Shown here one piece after another: positions 38,284-47,894 of a stretch of 64,000 nucleotides of DNA; the stretch's first letter is position 1, and each line of letters opens with the position of its first letter. The DNA is taken from NCBI RefSeq assembly GCF_003573915.1, contig NZ_AP014608.1, positions 186,001 through 250,000 on the forward strand. The letters are read 5' to 3'. The notes under the pieces are model-generated. The model ran no database searches. It was given only the letters and a program-made list of their open reading frames with translations, and was not told the DNA's origin. Source of the stretch: Blattabacterium cuenoti STAT. Lineage in GTDB: Bacteria; Bacteroidota; Bacteroidia; Flavobacteriales; Blattabacteriaceae. A program made the position numbers and the translations under genes.

Positions 38284-39048
38284 ATGAAAATTATTAGTTA
38301 TAATATAAATGGAATTCGATCTGGAATTAGAAAAGGATTATCGAATTGGATAGAAATGAATCGTCCAGATGTTATATGTTTACAAGAAATAAAAGCTTCT
38401 CCAGAACAAATAGAAACGAATCTTTTTGAAAAATTAGGTTATAATCATTATTGGGCCTCTTCAAAAAAAAAAAAAGGATATAGTGGTGTAGGAATTTTAT
38501 GTAAAGAAAAACCTATTCATGTAGAATACGGAATAGGATTGAATTCTATAGATGAAGAAGGAAGGGTATTACGGGTAGATTTAACAAATCTATCAGTAAT
38601 TAGTCTTTATCTTCCTTCAGGAAAGGATATGATAAAAAGACTAAATTTTAAATTTTTTTTTATGAAAAAATTTTTTTTATACACAAAAAAAATAAAAAAC
38701 AAATTAAATAATCTTATTATTTGTGGAGATTATAATATTTGTCATCATGAAATTGATATTCATGATCCTATTCAGAATCAGAAAATTTCAGGTTTTTTAC
38801 CGGAAGAAAGAAAATGGATGACTCATTTTATGAATTTAGGTTTTATAGATAGTTTTAGAAATTTTGTTCAAAAAGCGCATCATTATAGTTGGTGGAGTTA
38901 TCGTTCTAATGCTAGAAAAAAGAATAAAGGTTGGAGAATTGATTATGCTATGGTTAGTAATTCCTTAAAAAAGGAAATGAAAAATGCTTATCTCATGCCG
39001 GAAATCAAGTTTTCTGATCATTGTCCTGTTGTACTAGAAATTTTTTAA
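38284..39048 (+). CDS. xthA: Exodeoxyribonuclease III
   Basis: 254 residues of the Xth/APE1 family. ISYNINGIRSG at the start, LQEIKA with the metal-binding Glu, GDYNICHHEID, and the C-terminal IDYAM and SDHCPV are all present. It cleaves abasic sites and trims 3' ends in base excision repair. It is divergent from hisG and followed by a minus-strand tRNA. Confidence 0.95.
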   Translation: MKIISYNINGIRSGIRKGLSNWIEMNRPDVICLQEIKASPEQIETNLFEKLGYNHYWASSKKKKGYSGVGILCKEKPIHVEYGIGLNSIDEEGRVLRVDLTNLSVISLYLPSGKDMIKRLNFKFFFMKKFFLYTKKIKNKLNNLIICGDYNICHHEIDIHDPIQNQKISGFLPEERKWMTHFMNLGFIDSFRNFVQKAHHYSWWSYRSNARKKNKGWRIDYAMVSNSLKKEMKNAYLMPEIKFSDHCPVVLEIF

Positions 39049-39074
39049 AAAATAGAATAAAAATAGATAAAAAA

Positions 39075-39147
39075 TGACCTGACTGGGATTCGAACCCAGG
39101 ACCCTTACATTAAAAGTGTAATGCTCTACCAGCTGAGCTATCAGGTC
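39075..39147 (-). tRNA. tRNA-Lys (anticodon TTT)
   Basis: The 73-nt cloverleaf folds fully. The acceptor stem is GACCTGA with TCAGGTC plus discriminator A. The D arm contains AGCTGGTA, the anticodon loop is CTTTTAA, and the T arm is CTGGG-TTCGAAT-CCCAG. CCA is not encoded; T-rich sequence follows the 3' end. It sits alone between xthA and aroK on the minus strand. Confidence 0.97.
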
Positions 39148-39205
39148 AATTTGGATTTTTATATTAAATTAAAATAAAAAGTGAATAATAAATAATAATA
39201 AAAAG

Positions 39206-39213
39206 CAAATATA
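39206..39213 (-). promoter_or_regulatory. Candidate -7 box for tRNA-Lys
   Basis: The minus strand reads TATATTTG at 39213-39206, 58 bp before the tRNA 5' end, within the 85-bp gap shared with divergent aroK. It matches TAnnTTTG; no -33 TTG is visible. Confidence 0.3.
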
Positions 39214-39232
39214 CTATAATTTTTATGTTTTT

Positions 39233-39745
39233 ATGAAAATCACTTTAATTGGATATATGGGAAGTGGAAAAACTACTATAGGAAAAATGTTATCTAAAAA
39301 ATTAGATTTGGATTTTTATGATTTAGATGTTCTTTTTGAAAAGAAATATGATTCTATTCTTAATATTTTTAAAAAAAAAGGAGAACTTTTTTTCAGAAAT
39401 AGAGAACATTATTTGTTAAAAAAAATTTTGAAACAAAAAAATAAATATGTTTTATCGGTTGGAGGAGGAACTCCTTGTTTTTATAATAATATTTATTTGT
39501 TAAACAAATATTCAAATACTTTTTATTTAAAAGCAAATGGGTATACTTTATTTAAAAGATTATTTCTAGAAAAAAATACAAGACCTTTAATTTCTCATTT
39601 ATCTAAAAATGAATTATTTATATTTATTATTAAACATTTATCGAAAAGATCAAATTTTTATGATAAATCTTTAGGAAAAATTAATACATATGGAAAATCA
39701 AAAAACGATATAGTTCAAGAAATTATGAAATCTATTAAATGGTAA
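39233..39745 (+). CDS. aroK: Shikimate kinase
   Basis: 170 residues. The P-loop GYMGSGKTTIGK (residues 7-18), the shikimate-binding DLDVLFE region, FRNREH and SVGGGTPC are typical. It phosphorylates shikimate in the chorismate pathway that feeds the trp operon in this window; aroA, the next step, is at the right edge. Its end overlaps tilS by seven bases. Confidence 0.94.
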   Translation: MKITLIGYMGSGKTTIGKMLSKKLDLDFYDLDVLFEKKYDSILNIFKKKGELFFRNREHYLLKKILKQKNKYVLSVGGGTPCFYNNIYLLNKYSNTFYLKANGYTLFKRLFLEKNTRPLISHLSKNELFIFIIKHLSKRSNFYDKSLGKINTYGKSKNDIVQEIMKSIKW

Positions 39746-41091
39746 TGAAAGAAATATCATATAATCATTTTTTCATAGATAAAATTAAAAAATATTTTTC
39801 TTTGAATTCTTTTAATAAAAAAAATAAAAAAAAAGTATGTGTAGCTGTAAGCGGTGGTTTAGATAGTATGGTCCTTATCAATTTATTACTTGATCTTCCT
39901 GAAATTGAACCAGAAGTTGCACATTGTAATTTTTTGTTAAGAGATGAAGAATCTAATAAAGATGAATTTTTTATAAGGAATTTTTGTAAAAAAAAAAACA
40001 TAAAATGTCATATTAAAAAATTTGATACTTTATATTTTTCTAAAAAATATAAAGTATCTATCCAAATGTCCGCTAGAAAACTTAGATATGATTGGTTTTT
40101 AGAATTATTAGAAAAATATTCATATGAATACATGGTTTTAGGACATCATTTTGATGATTCTATAGAAACTTTTTTTATGAACGTTTTTAGGGGGACTGGA
40201 ATTAAAGGATTATTAGGAATTCCTAAAAAAAATAGAAAATTTATTCGTCCTCTTTCTGATTTTAACAAAAAAGAAATTTTACATTATGCAAAAATAAGAA
40301 ATATAAAATGGAGAGTAGACAGAACTAATCAAGAATTTAAATATTTAAGAAATAAAATTCGTTTAGTTTTATCTAGATTTTATTCTTTTTCTTTTCATAA
40401 AGGATTAAAAAAAACTATAGATTTTCTTCATGATGAAAACTTATTAATCGAAAAAAAAATAGAAGAAATTCGTAAAAAAATCACAATAGAAAAAAAAGAT
40501 AATCCATTTTTTTGGAAGATAGAATGTAAAAGAATAAAAAAATTGAAACCTTTGTCTTTTTATTTATTTAAATTATTTTCTCCATATGGATTCAATGATA
40601 TTAACAGCATGAAACGTCTTATTGATGCACAATCTGGAAAACAAATTTTATCAAAAATTTATCGAATTATTAAAAATAGAAATGATTGGGTTTTAATTTC
40701 TCATAAATTACTATTAGAAAATAAGAATAAAATTTATATAATTCATGATATAAATATTAAAGAAATGTTTTTACCTGTCGATATTAAGTTTTTTTTGAAT
40801 CCAAAAAAAGAAAAAATAAAAAATATGTTTTTTATGGATTTTGATAAAATCCAATTTCCATTATTATTAAGAACATGGAGAAAAGGAGATTTTTTTTATC
40901 CTTTAAAAAGAAAAGGGAAAAAAAAATTAAGTAAATATTATAAGGAGCAAAAATTTTCTATTTTAGAAAAAGAACATATATGGTTGTTAATTAACAAAAA
41001 TGGATATATAATTTTAATTTTAGGAAATTGTTTAGATAATAGATTCAAAGTTACAGAAAACACAAAAAAAATATTAGGTATAAAAATATAA
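39739..41091 (+). CDS. tilS: tRNA(Ile)-lysidine synthase
   Basis: 450 residues. The PP-loop AVSGGLDSMVLINLL (about residue 34) and LGHHFDDSIETFFMNVFRGTG are diagnostic of TilS, and RPLSDFNKKEI follows. The C-terminal domain ends at LLINKNGYIILILGNCLDNRF. It converts C34 of tRNA(Ile) CAU to lysidine so that AUA is read as Ile, which matters in this AUA-rich genome. A second ATG two codons later is possible. Confidence 0.94.
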   Translation: MVMKEISYNHFFIDKIKKYFSLNSFNKKNKKKVCVAVSGGLDSMVLINLLLDLPEIEPEVAHCNFLLRDEESNKDEFFIRNFCKKKNIKCHIKKFDTLYFSKKYKVSIQMSARKLRYDWFLELLEKYSYEYMVLGHHFDDSIETFFMNVFRGTGIKGLLGIPKKNRKFIRPLSDFNKKEILHYAKIRNIKWRVDRTNQEFKYLRNKIRLVLSRFYSFSFHKGLKKTIDFLHDENLLIEKKIEEIRKKITIEKKDNPFFWKIECKRIKKLKPLSFYLFKLFSPYGFNDINSMKRLIDAQSGKQILSKIYRIIKNRNDWVLISHKLLLENKNKIYIIHDINIKEMFLPVDIKFFLNPKKEKIKNMFFMDFDKIQFPLLLRTWRKGDFFYPLKRKGKKKLSKYYKEQKFSILEKEHIWLLINKNGYIILILGNCLDNRFKVTENTKKILGIKI

Positions 41092-41110
41092 TTGAGTTAT
41101 TCTTTTCCAT

Positions 41111-41144
41111 TTTGGAATTTCAATAAGTATTTTTTTTAATTTTG
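41111..41144 (+). promoter_or_regulatory. Candidate promoter of serC and the PLP-homeostasis gene
   Basis: TTTG (41111-41114) and TAATTTTG (41137-41144) are separated by 22 bases, inside the TTG-N17-23-TAnnTTTG range. The ATG of serC is 22 bp downstream, and tilS ends 19 bp upstream. Confidence 0.4.
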
Positions 41145-41166
41145 AAAAGAATTAGTTGTTTTATTT

Positions 41167-42231
41167 ATGAAAGTACATAATTTCAATGCAGGTCCTTCTA
41201 TACTACCGAAAGAAGTTGTAAAAAAAGCAGCTCAATCTGTAATTAATTTTAATAATTCTGGATTGTCAATACTTGAAATTTCTCATAGAAGTATAGATTT
41301 TTTAGATATCATAGAAAAAACTACTTTTTTAATAAAACGTATTATGAATTTAGATGATGATTATACTATTTTATTTCTTCAAGGAGGCGCTACATTACAA
41401 TTTTCAATGATTCCATATAATTTAATGAATCAAATAGCGGGATATTTAGATACAGGATTTTGGGCTTATAACGCTATTAAAGAAGCTAAAAAATTTGGAA
41501 AAGTGAAGGTTTTATTTTCCGGTAAAGAAAAAAATTATACATATATATCAACAAATTATCATATTCCATGTAATATGGATTATTTCCATTGTACATCTAA
41601 TAATACAATAGTTGGAACACAAATGAAAATATTTCCTAAAACATCTATTCCAATAATTTGTGATATGTCTTCTGATATTTTTAGCAGAACATTAGATTTT
41701 TGTCAGTTTAGTTTAATCTATGCCTCTGCACAAAAAAATATAAGTTCTGCAGGAATGACTATTGTAATTATGAAAAAGAATATTTTAGGAAAATTTAGAA
41801 AAAATATTCCTTCTTATATGAATTATAAAACTCATATACAAAATAATAGTATTTTAAATACGCCAAATGTTTTTTCTATTTATACTTCTATGTTGACTTT
41901 GAAATGGATCAAAAATCAAGGTGGTCTTTCTCTTATAGAAAAAAAAAATCAAAAAAAAGCTAAATTATTATATGATGAAATAGATCAAAATAATTTATTT
42001 GAAAATAAAATACATAAAAATAATCGTTCTAATATGAATGTTTCTTTTTTTTTAAAAGAAAAAAATTTAGAAAAAGAATTTAATAAAATGTGGAAAAAAG
42101 AAAATATTATAGGATTAGAAGGACATAGATATCTAGGGGGGTATCGTGCAAGTATATATAATGCACTTCCATTGAAAAGTGTTCAATTTCTTATTGAAAT
42201 CATGAAAGAATTTGAAAGAAAATTTTCATAA
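41167..42231 (+). CDS. serC: Phosphoserine aminotransferase
   Basis: 354 residues, class V aminotransferase. FNAGPSILPKEV at the start, SHRS, FLQGGATLQFSMIP, the PLP lysine region YASAQKNISSAG, and EGHRYLGGYRASIYNA near the C terminus match SerC. It makes 3-phosphoserine from 3-phosphohydroxypyruvate; the same fold may also serve pyridoxal phosphate synthesis. The stop shares one base with the next start. Confidence 0.95.
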   Translation: MKVHNFNAGPSILPKEVVKKAAQSVINFNNSGLSILEISHRSIDFLDIIEKTTFLIKRIMNLDDDYTILFLQGGATLQFSMIPYNLMNQIAGYLDTGFWAYNAIKEAKKFGKVKVLFSGKEKNYTYISTNYHIPCNMDYFHCTSNNTIVGTQMKIFPKTSIPIICDMSSDIFSRTLDFCQFSLIYASAQKNISSAGMTIVIMKKNILGKFRKNIPSYMNYKTHIQNNSILNTPNVFSIYTSMLTLKWIKNQGGLSLIEKKNQKKAKLLYDEIDQNNLFENKIHKNNRSNMNVSFFLKEKNLEKEFNKMWKKENIIGLEGHRYLGGYRASIYNALPLKSVQFLIEIMKEFERKFS

Positions 42232-42899
42232 TGAATCATAAAAATATAATAGAAAACAAATATTTTGGCATAAAAAAATTGATTCCAAAAGATGTTCAAA
42301 TTTTAGCAGTTTCTAAAAATCAAAAAATTTCTTCTGTAGAAAAATTGTATAAAATAGGACATAGAGATTTTGGAGAGAATTATATTCAAGAAATGGTAAA
42401 AAAATATAAAAAATTACCAAAAGATATTCGATGGCATATGATTGGAAGAATCCAAAGTAATAAATTAAAATATATAATCTCTTTTATTCATTTAATTCAT
42501 AGCATACAAAATATAAAACAAATCAATATAATAAATAAAATTGCCTTCAAATATAAAAAAGTAATCAATTGTCTTTTACAAATAAAAATTTGTGATGAAA
42601 AAAATAAATCAGGAATCACTTTTCAAGAAGCTTCTAAAATATTGGAAGATGAAGATTTTAAAAAAATGAAAAACGTAAAAATAATAGGAATAATGGGTAT
42701 GTCTTCTTTTCAAGAATTAGAAAAAGTACATAATGAATTCTCATATTTACGTAAAATATATAATAAATATCAAAGTAAGTATGGACATAACATTCTTTCC
42801 ATGGGAATGAGCAGAGATTATAATATAGCTATAAAATATGGAAGTACAATTATTCGATTAGGTACTTTAATTTTTGGAAATCGAAAAAAAACTATCTAA
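42231..42899 (+). CDS. YggS/PLPBP-type pyridoxal phosphate homeostasis protein
   Basis: 222 residues, alanine-racemase-like N-terminal fold. AVSKNQ near residue 28 carries the PLP lysine, FGENYIQEM, WHMIGRIQSNK, GIMGMSSF and LSMGMSRDYNIAIKYGSTIIRLG are the family blocks. The protein binds PLP and helps buffer it; it has no known catalytic role. It is coupled to serC by a one-base stop/start overlap and overlaps convergent trpA by eight bases. Confidence 0.92.
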   Translation: MNHKNIIENKYFGIKKLIPKDVQILAVSKNQKISSVEKLYKIGHRDFGENYIQEMVKKYKKLPKDIRWHMIGRIQSNKLKYIISFIHLIHSIQNIKQINIINKIAFKYKKVINCLLQIKICDEKNKSGITFQEASKILEDEDFKKMKNVKIIGIMGMSSFQELEKVHNEFSYLRKIYNKYQSKYGHNILSMGMSRDYNIAIKYGSTIIRLGTLIFGNRKKTI

Positions 42900-43674
42900 T
42901 AGATTTTATATATTTTTCAATACTCTCTTTCAATTTATTTTTATTTAATGATTGTATAAAAGAACTCCCAATAATTCCTCCATTAGCATATTGACATGAT
43001 AAATCAAAAGTATTTTTATCTTTTATACCAATTCCAATTAATTTTGGAATATTGATATTTAATTTTTTAATACGTTCAAAAAACGATATTTGTTTATCTC
43101 CAAAAAAATTTTCATTTTCTATAGTAGTATTACCTGTAGTAGAATTAGAAGAAGCAATATATAAAAATCCATTACTCATCTTACTTAACATGATTATTCT
43201 TTTCGAATTAGTTTTTGGAGTAATTAAAAAGATCATAGATAACGAATGTTTTTCAAATATATTTTTATATTTATGTGAAAAGATATGAACCGGAAGATCC
43301 GGTAAAATTAATCCAGAAATACCTATTTCTTTACATTTTTTTAAAAAATTAGTTTCTCCGAACTGATAAAATTGATTGTAATATCCCATAAGAATAATAG
43401 GAGTTATTATTTTTTCCTTAATTTTTTCGATTTGATTAAATAATAAATGGATATTCATTCCATTTTTCAATGAAATTCGGTTGCTTTCTTGTATAACCAT
43501 TCCATCTGCTAAAGGATCAGAATAAGGTATTCCTATTTCAATTAAATCTACAGGAAGGTTTTGCAAAATTTTTATTATTTTTTCCGTACTATTTATATAA
43601 GGAAATCCTGCTGTAAAATAAATGCATAATATGTTTTTATTTTTTTTTTTAAATAAATTATGTATTTGATTCAT
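42892..43674 (-). CDS. trpA: Tryptophan synthase alpha chain
   Basis: 260 residues. DLIEIGIPYSDPLADG contains both catalytic acids (Glu and Asp), and GISGLILPDLP and the phosphate loop GIGIKDKNTF are present. It cleaves indole-3-glycerol phosphate and channels indole to TrpB. It is the last gene of the trp operon; its start overlaps trpB by 17 bp. Confidence 0.96.
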   Translation of the reverse strand: MNQIHNLFKKKNKNILCIYFTAGFPYINSTEKIIKILQNLPVDLIEIGIPYSDPLADGMVIQESNRISLKNGMNIHLLFNQIEKIKEKIITPIILMGYYNQFYQFGETNFLKKCKEIGISGLILPDLPVHIFSHKYKNIFEKHSLSMIFLITPKTNSKRIIMLSKMSNGFLYIASSNSTTGNTTIENENFFGDKQISFFERIKKLNINIPKLIGIGIKDKNTFDLSCQYANGGIIGSSFIQSLNKNKLKESIEKYIKSIR

Positions 43675-44860
43675 AATTTGAAAATTTAATAAAGAATTTA
43701 TCGTAAATATTAATATCCTTATCTCCCCTTCCAGATAGAGTTATAACTACTATATCCTTTTCACAAAACTTTATTTTTTTTAATGCAGCTAATGCATGAG
43801 CACTTTCTAAAGCAGGTATAATTCCCTCTGATCGAGTTAATTCATATCCCGCTTGTAAAGCTTCTTCGTCTGTAGAATGTAAAAAACGTACACGTTTTTT
43901 TATATAGAGATGAGAAAACATGGGACCAACTCCTGGATAATCTAATCCGGGAGATATAGAATAAGCAGGAAGAATTTGGCCTTCTTTATTTTGTAGAATA
44001 AAAGTCATACTTCCATGTAGTATACCTTTTGATCCACAGTGAATAGAAGCTGCTGTATTTTTGGTTTTAATACCTAAACCTGAAGCTTCTACAGCTAGAA
44101 GCTTTACTGAATCATCATCTAAAAAATGATAAAAGGATCCAGCAGCATTACTTCCACCTCCTATACAAGCTATTACATAATTAGGAGAAGAAGATCCTTC
44201 TATTTTTTCTAATTGCATTTTAATTTCTTCGCTGATAATGGATTGAATATCGGCTACCATTTGAGGATAAGGATGAGGTCCTACCGTAGAACCAATTAAA
44301 TAATAACTATCAGGATGATTAATCCAATAACGAATGGATTCATTAACAGCGTCTTTTAGTGTTTTATTTCCACTTATAACTGGAATTACTTCAGCTCCAA
44401 GAATTTTCATTCGAATAACATTACTATACTGACGTTGCATATCTATTTCTCCCATAAAAATAATACATTCTAAATGCATCAATGCACAAATCGTAGCTGT
44501 TGCCACCCCATGTTGTCCTGCACCTGTTTCTGCAATAATTTTTCTTTTTCCTAACTTTTTTGCCAGTAAAACTTGACCAATTGCATTATTTATTTTATGT
44601 GATCCTGTATGATTGAGATCTTCTCGTTTAAGATAAATTTTAGCATTATATTGATTGGAATACTTTTCGCAAAAAAATAAGGGAGTAGGTCTTCCGACAT
44701 AATTTTTTAATAATTTTTTATATAATTTTTGATATTCATAACTTGTAATAATACTTTTATATTTACACTGTAATTCTGTTATATTATCATGTAACATTTC
44801 AGGAATAAAAGCACCTCCAAATTCTCCATAGAATCCATTTTTATCAACAGATAATTTCAT
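43658..44860 (-). CDS. trpB: Tryptophan synthase beta chain
   Basis: 400 residues. The PLP lysine is in REDLNHTGSHKINNAIGQ, the active-site Glu in AETGAGQHGVA, and CIGGGSNAAGSFY binds phosphate. It condenses indole with serine to give tryptophan. Full length. It overlaps trpF by four bases and trpA by 17. Confidence 0.97.
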   Translation of the reverse strand: MKLSVDKNGFYGEFGGAFIPEMLHDNITELQCKYKSIITSYEYQKLYKKLLKNYVGRPTPLFFCEKYSNQYNAKIYLKREDLNHTGSHKINNAIGQVLLAKKLGKRKIIAETGAGQHGVATATICALMHLECIIFMGEIDMQRQYSNVIRMKILGAEVIPVISGNKTLKDAVNESIRYWINHPDSYYLIGSTVGPHPYPQMVADIQSIISEEIKMQLEKIEGSSSPNYVIACIGGGSNAAGSFYHFLDDDSVKLLAVEASGLGIKTKNTAASIHCGSKGILHGSMTFILQNKEGQILPAYSISPGLDYPGVGPMFSHLYIKKRVRFLHSTDEEALQAGYELTRSEGIIPALESAHALAALKKIKFCEKDIVVITLSGRGDKDINIYDKFFIKFSNYESNT

Positions 44861-45480
44861 AATTTTTTTATTTTTTTTATAAAGGTTTTTAACTTGATGT
44901 CATCTTTTTTTCCTGGAAAGAATTCAAATTTGCTATTAATATCGATTCCAAATATTTCTGAGTGATAAAAATTTTGGATTTTATCAAAATCTTGTATTCC
45001 AATTCCTCCACTTAAAAAAAACGGAACTTGAAAAGTATATTCATGAAGTTTTTTCCAGCAAAATTTCTGACCACTTCCTCCATAATAAATTGTATCACTA
45101 TCAAATAAGAAATAAGTACAAAAAGGTACATAATCTATAATTTTTTTAAAATCAAAAAAATCATTTATTCTGAAAACTTTAATTAAATTCAATCCTTTTT
45201 GAAATAATCTTTCACAATAAAAAGGACTTTCCATTCCATGCAATTGAATAAAGTCTAGTTTATTTTTTTTTTTCATTTTCAATATATTTTCTTCTGATTC
45301 GTTTACGAAAACACCTGTTTTTAATATTTTATTTTTAAGTTTTGGAATAACAAAATCAAACCCTACAAATCTAGGAGAATTAGGATAAAATATAAAACCT
45401 ATAAAATCAGGTAATAAATCAGAAATTTTTTGTATATCAAATTTCATTCCACATATTTTTATTTTTAATTTATGTTTCAT
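44857..45480 (-). CDS. trpF: Phosphoribosylanthranilate isomerase
   Basis: 207 residues. KIKICGMKF with the catalytic Cys at the start, FIFYPNSPRFVG, VFVNES, IQLHG and a C-terminal LSGGIGIQDF are TrpF features. It isomerises PRA to CdRP. It is a separate gene, not fused with trpC. The stop overlaps the trpB start (ATGA type). Confidence 0.94.
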   Translation of the reverse strand: MKHKLKIKICGMKFDIQKISDLLPDFIGFIFYPNSPRFVGFDFVIPKLKNKILKTGVFVNESEENILKMKKKNKLDFIQLHGMESPFYCERLFQKGLNLIKVFRINDFFDFKKIIDYVPFCTYFLFDSDTIYYGGSGQKFCWKKLHEYTFQVPFFLSGGIGIQDFDKIQNFYHSEIFGIDINSKFEFFPGKKDDIKLKTFIKKIKKL

Positions 45481-45496
45481 ATCAAAGATTTGATAA

Positions 45497-46294
45497 TTAT
45501 TTTAATCTTTTCAATAAAGATTTCATAAAACATTTACAAATTTTTCCAGGATTTTTATTTTTCATAAAATATTCTCCAATTAAAAAACCTTTAAATCCTT
45601 GTTTTTTTAGTTTTAAAATATTACTAATATCATTAATTCCACTTTCTGCAATTTTTATATAACGATCAGAAATTTTTGAAAATAAACTTAAACATCTATT
45701 ATAATCCACAATAAAAGTTTGTAAATTTCTATTGTTAATTCCTACAATATCAATTTCTAAACCTTCTTTTAATTTATCTATTTCAAACTCATTATGTACT
45801 TCAACGATAACCTCTAGATCAATGCTTTTTGATAATTTAGATAAATTGAATATTTGATCTTTAGAAAGAATTCCGGCAATTAATAAAATAACATCAGCTC
45901 CTATCGATTTAGATTCTATTATTTGATATTCATCAATAATAAAATCTTTTCTTAAGATAGGAATGGAAATTATAGAACGTGATTTTTTTAGATCTTCATC
46001 TTTACCATAAAAAAAATGTTGATCTGTAAGAATAGATATTCCACTTACTCCTGCAGATTCATAATCTTTAACTACTTTTTCTACTAATGCCGTATTATTA
46101 ATAATTCCTTTAGATGGAGATTTGCATTTGAATTCTGCAATAATTCCCGTATGACTATTCTTTATTTTTTTTACAAGAGAAATAGTTTTTCTTTCAAAAA
46201 GAAAACTCTTTTCTAATTTTTTTATAGGAGAAAAAATTTTTTTACTGGAAACCTCTTTTTGTTTTACAGATATAATTTTTTCAAGGAAATTCAT
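45497..46294 (-). CDS. trpC: Indole-3-glycerol-phosphate synthase
   Basis: 265 residues. IIAEFKCKSPSKG with the conserved Lys near residue 52, ILTDQHFFYGKDEDL, ILRKDFIIDEYQI, DIVGINNRNL and IAESGI match the IGPS family. It closes the indole ring. It overlaps trpD by four bases and precedes trpF by 16. Confidence 0.96.
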   Translation of the reverse strand: MNFLEKIISVKQKEVSSKKIFSPIKKLEKSFLFERKTISLVKKIKNSHTGIIAEFKCKSPSKGIINNTALVEKVVKDYESAGVSGISILTDQHFFYGKDEDLKKSRSIISIPILRKDFIIDEYQIIESKSIGADVILLIAGILSKDQIFNLSKLSKSIDLEVIVEVHNEFEIDKLKEGLEIDIVGINNRNLQTFIVDYNRCLSLFSKISDRYIKIAESGINDISNILKLKKQGFKGFLIGEYFMKNKNPGKICKCFMKSLLKRLK

Positions 46295-47289
46295 AAACTT
46301 AATAATTTTTTTAGAATATTCTTTGCTTTTCCACTATTTAATGAATGTTTTGCTTTATCATAATTATTTTCAAGACTATCTTGATTTAATAAACTTAATG
46401 CAAACGTAGCATTTGTTAATACAACTTCATTTTGCGATAATGTTCCTTCTCCAGATAAAACGCGAGTAAATATGCGAATATTTTCTTTTATATTTTTTCC
46501 TCCTTTTAGTTCATATGGGTTAACTTTAACCTTTTTTTTTCCTATTTTCAATTCCTCTATAGAATAAAATCGTTCTCCTTTTGGTGAATAATATTTTACA
46601 TCACTAGTAAGTGTTATTTCATCGTATCCATCTAAACTATGAATAATTGCATAATTATTTCTTGTATTTTGATACATATAATAATATATTCTTGCTAATT
46701 CTAATTTATTGACTCCTAATAATTGATTTTTTGGTTTTCCTGGATTTAATAATGGACCAAGTGTATTAAAAATTGTTTTAACTCCTAATTTCTTTCTTAT
46801 TCCAGATATAGCGTTTAGTACAGGATGAAAAATAGGAGCATGTAAATAACAAATTCCTACTTTATCTAATTGATTTTTCAATTTTTCTTCTTTATTAGTA
46901 AAATGATATCCTAATCCTTTTAATATATTTGAAGCTCCAGTTATAGAAGTAGAATTAAAACTTCCATGTTTAATTACTTTTTCTCCTGTTCCTGCGACTA
47001 TAAAACATGCTAAAGTAGATATATTAAAAGTATTTTTTCCATCTCCACCTGTTCCTACAATATCAATTGCATTAAATTCTGTAAGATTAATTTTTATAGA
47101 CAGATCCATTATAGCTTGTTTAAACCCTAATATTTCTTCTAAAGTAGGATATCTCATATTATATATGGTAGTTATAGCTATAGCTTGTGTTTTATTAATT
47201 TTTCCTTTTGATAATTTTATCAAAAGATTTTTCGCTTCTTGTTTTGTTAATGTTTTTTCTAAAAAAAGACTTTTTAATATTTTATTCAT
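46291..47289 (-). CDS. trpD: Anthranilate phosphoribosyltransferase
   Basis: About 332 residues from the ATG at 47289; the frame is open seven codons further to a TTG. DIVGTGGDGKNTFNIST is the PRPP/anthranilate site, KHGSFNSTS follows, and GPLLNPGKP is the other hallmark. It transfers phosphoribose to anthranilate. Start and stop overlap trpG and trpC by four bases each. Confidence 0.95.
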   Translation of the reverse strand: MNKILKSLFLEKTLTKQEAKNLLIKLSKGKINKTQAIAITTIYNMRYPTLEEILGFKQAIMDLSIKINLTEFNAIDIVGTGGDGKNTFNISTLACFIVAGTGEKVIKHGSFNSTSITGASNILKGLGYHFTNKEEKLKNQLDKVGICYLHAPIFHPVLNAISGIRKKLGVKTIFNTLGPLLNPGKPKNQLLGVNKLELARIYYYMYQNTRNNYAIIHSLDGYDEITLTSDVKYYSPKGERFYSIEELKIGKKKVKVNPYELKGGKNIKENIRIFTRVLSGEGTLSQNEVVLTNATFALSLLNQDSLENNYDKAKHSLNSGKAKNILKKLLSL

Positions 47290-47867
47290 AACATATTTAA
47301 ATTCAACCAATTATATATTATTTTTTCTCCATATGGAGTTAAAATAGATTCTGGATGAAATTGTACTCCACATACATCATAAAATTTATGACGTAAAGCC
47401 ATAATTTCTCCTTTATTTCCAATAGCTGTAATTTTTAACTCTTCAGGAAAGCTATATGGAGATATTATCCAAGAATGATAACGTCCTACTTTAATTTTTT
47501 TAGGTAATTCTTGAAACAAAATTTCTTTTGGATCTACAATTTTGATTAAACTAGATATTCCGTGATAAACCTTTTTTGTATTTAGAAGATAACCCCCAAA
47601 TACTTCTCCTATTGCTTGTTGACCTAAACAAACTCCAAAAATACTTTTAGTAGAATAAAAAGTTTTTATTAAAGGTTTTAAAATATGTGCTTCATCAGGA
47701 ATCCCAGGTCCTGGAGAAAGAATAATTTTATGATATTTTTCTATATCAGAAAGTTTAATTTCATTATTTCTGGATACTTGTACAGGATTTTTTGTTATTT
47801 TTTTTACAGCATGTACAAGGTTATAAGTAAAAGAATCATAATTATCTAGAATCAGTATTTTATTCAT
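47286..47867 (-). CDS. trpG: Anthranilate synthase, glutamine amidotransferase subunit
   Basis: About 193 residues. ILDNYDSFTYNLVH at the start, LSPGPGIPDE, the catalytic GVCLGQQAIGE, and the His/Glu in VQFHPESI form a class I amidotransferase. It supplies ammonia to TrpE. ATGs one and two codons upstream (47870, 47873) are possible; 47867 gives the usual start. The same subunit may also serve PabB, which is not in this window. Confidence 0.95.
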   Translation of the reverse strand: MNKILILDNYDSFTYNLVHAVKKITKNPVQVSRNNEIKLSDIEKYHKIILSPGPGIPDEAHILKPLIKTFYSTKSIFGVCLGQQAIGEVFGGYLLNTKKVYHGISSLIKIVDPKEILFQELPKKIKVGRYHSWIISPYSFPEELKITAIGNKGEIMALRHKFYDVCGVQFHPESILTPYGEKIIYNWLNLNML

Positions 47868-47894
47868 CATCATTAATAATATTTCATATATTTA